Assembly (NCBI GenBank): GCA_017424125.1
Contig: JAFPBM010000191.1
Coordinates: forward strand, 1 to 6,628
Direction of reading: 5' to 3'
DNA length: 6,628 bases
From: Clostridia bacterium
Lineage (GTDB): Bacteria > Bacillota > Clostridia > Oscillospirales > Acutalibacteraceae
Within the stretch, counting starts at the first letter, position 1, and every line of letters begins with the position of its first letter. This document shows, piece by piece, positions 4,231-6,628 of this stretch. The notes below the pieces were generated by a model, which did no database searches, had not been told where the DNA came from, and saw only the letters and a program-made list of their open reading frames with translations. A program made the position numbers and the translations under genes.

Positions 4231-6084
4231 ATGCCCTTTTTACCCATAACAGTTAAAGAGATGCAAGAATACGGCTGGGACAGTGCCGATTTTATAATAG
4301 TAACGGGTGACGCCTACGTGGACCATCCGTCTTTTGGTACTGCAATAATTTCGCGTGTGCTCGAATCGGCGGGTTACCGTGTCTCTATAATACCCCAACC
4401 GAGAAGCGATGCAGATTATATGCGTTTTGGCGCCCCGCGCCTTGCTTTTCTTGTCAACGGCGGAAACATAGATTCTATGGTGGCGCATTATACGGCGGCA
4501 AAAAAACGCCGTAGCGACGACGCCTATACCCCTGGCGGTAAAGCGGGTGCACGTCCCGACCGCGCGGTTATAACCTACTGTAAAAATCTTCGCCGTATAT
4601 TTTCGGATGTTGATATCGCAATCGGAGGAATAGAAGCATCATTGCGTCGCTTTGCCCACTATGACTATTGGGACGATGCCGTCCGCCCATCTATACTTAT
4701 AGATTCAGAAGCAGACCTTTTAATGTACGGTATGGGCGAAAAACATATTATCGAGATTGCAGAACGCTTACAGTCGGGCATCAGAATGAGGGATATAACC
4801 GACGTCCGCGGCACCTGTTATGCTATTGATACAAAAGATTATAAACCGATGCCTGTAAAAGAATGTCCGAGTTTTGAAAACGTTGCGGCAAATACAGAGC
4901 AGGGAAAACGTAACTACGCTAAATCTTGTCTTATACAACAACAAGAGCATGATGCTATTCGCGGAAAAACGGTTATACAACGTCACGGCTCAAAAATTGT
5001 TGTACAAAATCCGCCAATGCCACCCCTTTCGGAACAAGAAATGGACACGGTTTATTCGCTTCCTTTTATGCGTGATTACCATCCGTCTTACAAGTCTCTT
5101 GGCGGTGTTCCCGGAATAGAAGAGGTTAAATTTTCAATAATACATAACCGCGGTTGTTTTGGTGCCTGTAATTTCTGCTCGCTTGCGTATCATCAGGGCA
5201 GACAAATCGCCTCGCGCAGCCATGATTCGGTGATTGAAGAAGCCAAAAAAATAACCGAAATGCCCGATTTCAAGGGTTATATTCACGATGTTGGCGGACC
5301 GACCGCAAACTTCCGCGCACCTGCGTGTGACGGGCAGTTAAAGCGTGGTGCCTGTGCAGACAAAAAGTGTATGGCACCGTCACTGTGTCCTGCGGTAAAG
5401 GTTGACCATTCCGATTATCTTTCACTCCTTCGCAAACTTCGTGCTTTGCCAAAGGTTAAAAAGGTATTTATCCGTTCGGGCATACGTTTTGATTATCTCC
5501 TTGCCGATAAGGACGAAACCTTTTTCAAAGAACTTGTCACCCACCACGTGAGCGGTCAGTTAAAGGTTGCTCCCGAACATTGTTCAAATAATGTTCTAAA
5601 GCGTATGGGCAAACCTCCAATCGAGGTTTATAACAGGTTCAAAAAACGTTTTTATGAATTGACGCAAAGCGTCGGTAAAAAACAATTCTTAGTGCCGTAC
5701 TTGATGTCTTCTCATCCGGGTAGCACTATAAACGATGCAATAGAACTTGCGCTTTTCTTAAAAAAAGAGGGACTACACCCCGAACAGGTGCAAGATTTCT
5801 ATCCCACACCGGGTACAATTTCAACCTGTATGTTCTATACGGGACTTGACCCATATACAATGGAAGAGGTTTACGTGCCTCGTACTCCAAAGGAAAAGGC
5901 AGAACAACGTGCTCTTTTGCAGTACTTCCGTCCTGAAAATGCGACGGTTGTTCGTACAGCACTAAAAAAAGCGGGAAGATATGATTTAATCGGAACGGGC
6001 AAAAATTGCCTTGTAAAACCCGATGTAAGCGCGAAACAGGGAAGACCGCAACACAACACTAAAAGAAAGCAAAAAAGGAAATAG
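4231..6084 (+). CDS. ygiQ: YgiQ family radical SAM protein (UPF0313)
   Basis: YgiQ proteins are cytoplasmic radical SAM enzymes whose substrate is unknown. The 617-residue length is normal for the compact Firmicutes form. The N-terminal UPF0313 domain shows GDAYVDHPSFGTAIISRVLE (about 26-45), a possible Rossmann/cobalamin-binding-like fold, then AIGGIEASLRRFAHYDYW and LLMYGMGE. The radical SAM cluster motif is CxxxCxxC at Cys309, Cys313 and Cys316 (GCFGACNFCS), which should bind the [4Fe-4S] cluster. Four more cysteines, 366, 375, 380 and 386, form a second group typical of the family and may hold another cluster or zinc. Later parts include VAPEHCSNNVLKRMGKP and QDFYPTPGT. The tail (KQGRPQHNTKRKQKRK) is very basic and might contact RNA or another acidic partner; that is inference. 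It is the first gene of an operon, with luxS 8 bases downstream. Confidence 0.93.
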   Translation: MPFLPITVKEMQEYGWDSADFIIVTGDAYVDHPSFGTAIISRVLESAGYRVSIIPQPRSDADYMRFGAPRLAFLVNGGNIDSMVAHYTAAKKRRSDDAYTPGGKAGARPDRAVITYCKNLRRIFSDVDIAIGGIEASLRRFAHYDYWDDAVRPSILIDSEADLLMYGMGEKHIIEIAERLQSGIRMRDITDVRGTCYAIDTKDYKPMPVKECPSFENVAANTEQGKRNYAKSCLIQQQEHDAIRGKTVIQRHGSKIVVQNPPMPPLSEQEMDTVYSLPFMRDYHPSYKSLGGVPGIEEVKFSIIHNRGCFGACNFCSLAYHQGRQIASRSHDSVIEEAKKITEMPDFKGYIHDVGGPTANFRAPACDGQLKRGACADKKCMAPSLCPAVKVDHSDYLSLLRKLRALPKVKKVFIRSGIRFDYLLADKDETFFKELVTHHVSGQLKVAPEHCSNNVLKRMGKPPIEVYNRFKKRFYELTQSVGKKQFLVPYLMSSHPGSTINDAIELALFLKKEGLHPEQVQDFYPTPGTISTCMFYTGLDPYTMEEVYVPRTPKEKAEQRALLQYFRPENATVVRTALKKAGRYDLIGTGKNCLVKPDVSAKQGRPQHNTKRKQKRK

Positions 6085-6092
6085 GGGCAAAT

Positions 6093-6557
6093 ATGGAAAG
6101 AATAGAAAGTTTTAAAATTAATCACTTGACACTCAAGTCAGGTTTATACGTTTCCCGTCGCGATTTTAAGGGCGACGTCTGTGTTACAACCTTTGATATG
6201 CGTTTATCGGAGCCAAATAGCGAACCCGCCGTTGACGTTGCCGCACTCCACACTATAGAGCATTTGGGCGCAACCTATCTTCGTAATAGCGAACGTAAAA
6301 ACGATATCGTCTATTTTGGTCCTATGGGTTGTCGTACGGGTTGCTATCTTTTGATGTTTGGCAATCTTGATAGTAACGACGTTTTACCGCTCGCACTTTC
6401 TATGTGTGATTTCATAATCAATTATGAGGGTGAGATACCCGGTGCTTCACCCGAACAATGCGGTAATTACAGTGAACAAAATCTTGCCATGGCAAAATAT
6501 TACATAGAAAGATATAAATCCCGATTGCTTGAGAATAAATGTCTTAAATACGAATAA
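6093..6557 (+). CDS. luxS: S-ribosylhomocysteine lyase LuxS (AI-2 synthesis)
   Basis: LuxS cleaves S-ribosylhomocysteine to homocysteine and DPD, the precursor of autoinducer-2, completing recycling of S-adenosylhomocysteine. The protein is 154 residues, the usual length, and a metal-dependent homodimer by family. The HTIEH motif supplies His53, Glu56 and His57, and Cys123 in PGASPEQCGNY completes the metal site. Cys80 in GPMGCRTG is the catalytic cysteine, and Arg37 in the FDMRLSEPN segment corresponds to a substrate-binding arginine. All key residues are present, so the enzyme should be active. It starts 8 bases after ygiQ, and its ribosome site (AGGGG at 6083-6087, or AAGGAA at 6075-6080) lies in the ygiQ stop region, suggesting translational coupling. 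No Pfs (SAH nucleosidase) gene is in the window. The gene ends at a clear terminator. Confidence 0.97.
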   Translation: MERIESFKINHLTLKSGLYVSRRDFKGDVCVTTFDMRLSEPNSEPAVDVAALHTIEHLGATYLRNSERKNDIVYFGPMGCRTGCYLLMFGNLDSNDVLPLALSMCDFIINYEGEIPGASPEQCGNYSEQNLAMAKYYIERYKSRLLENKCLKYE

Positions 6558-6562
6558 AAATA

Positions 6563-6594
6563 AAAAAGCACTTACCGAAAGGTAAGTGCTTTTT
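6563..6594. terminator. Bidirectional rho-independent terminator after luxS
   Basis: The stem AGCACTTACC (6567-6576) pairs with GGTAAGTGCT (6581-6590) around a GAAA loop. A and T runs extend it to 14 bp. The + strand tail is TTTTTG, and the - strand tail is stronger (TTTTTTATTTTTATT). It lies between luxS and the convergent gene at the right edge. Confidence 0.9.
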
Positions 6595-6609
6595 GAATGT
6601 AAAGTCAGA

Positions 6610-6628
6610 TTACTTAAGTTCAACCTTA
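6610..6628 (-). CDS. C-terminal end of a - strand gene, possibly ribosomal protein L7/L12
   Basis: Reading the - strand from the right edge gives Lys-Val-Glu-Leu-Lys followed by TAA at 6610-6612, then 15 bases to a terminator that is strong in this direction. Many Firmicutes L7/L12 proteins end in KVELK or VELK, so rplL is the best guess. Five codons are far too few to prove a gene or its identity. Confidence 0.35.

Noticed and set aside
4201..4231. SAM or SRH-responsive riboswitch ahead of the ygiQ-luxS operon
   Set aside because: The leader after the consensus promoter is only about 23 bases, too short for an aptamer and switch.
5871..6125. Open frame of 84 codons on the - strand
   Set aside because: Antisense to the ygiQ 3' end and luxS start; its hydrophobic look comes from the complement of lysine-rich ygiQ codons.

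Overview
The window looks like a piece of chromosome from an endospore-forming, probably gut-associated member of the Clostridia (Firmicutes/Bacillota). The reasons are an intact sporulation sigma factor of the SigK type, AGGAG ribosome-binding sites, near-consensus SigA promoters, moderately AT-rich intergenic DNA, and carbohydrate genes (an N-acetylhexosamine kinase and a GH130 phosphorylase) typical of bacteria that salvage host or plant glycans. The species cannot be named from sequence alone.

Layout, left to right. (1) Positions 1-947, + strand: the 3' part of a NahK-like N-acetylhexosamine 1-kinase gene, cut by the left edge. It ends in a hairpin terminator (946-977) that also serves the convergent gene. 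(2) Positions 979-2235, - strand: a PlsC-type acyltransferase with an unusual C-terminal extension, a zinc ribbon followed by an unrecognised domain. (3) Positions 2300-2986, - strand: sigK with a recognisable pro-sequence and no intervening skin-like element. (4) Positions 2987-3163: a divergent intergenic region with a SigE-like promoter for sigK and a strong SigA promoter for the + strand gene. (5) Positions 3164-4126, + strand: a single-gene unit for a GH130 mannoside phosphorylase, closed by a strong terminator (4142-4170). (6) Positions 4231-6557, + strand: a two-gene operon, ygiQ then luxS, driven by a perfect-consensus SigA promoter. (7) Positions 6563-6628: a bidirectional terminator and the last five codons of a - strand gene that could be ribosomal protein L7/L12.

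How the genes may work together. GH130 enzymes related to UhgbMP split beta-1,4-mannosyl-GlcNAc into mannose-1-phosphate and GlcNAc, and a NahK-like kinase converts GlcNAc or GalNAc to the 1-phosphate. The two could serve one glycan-salvage route although they are separate transcription units here. SigK and the acyltransferase lie in the same direction, 64 bases apart, so mother-cell expression of the acyltransferase is possible but not shown. YgiQ (radical SAM, function unknown) and LuxS (activated methyl cycle, AI-2 precursor) should be made from one mRNA. Both use or recycle products of S-adenosylmethionine chemistry, but a functional link is inference.

No gene-free stretch exceeds 300 bases. 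I saw no tRNA, rRNA, CRISPR array, insertion sequence or convincing riboswitch. Most of the window is ordinary housekeeping and metabolic DNA. The most interesting points are the acyltransferase fusion, the upstream control and GC-rich hairpin of sigK, and the kinase/phosphorylase pairing.
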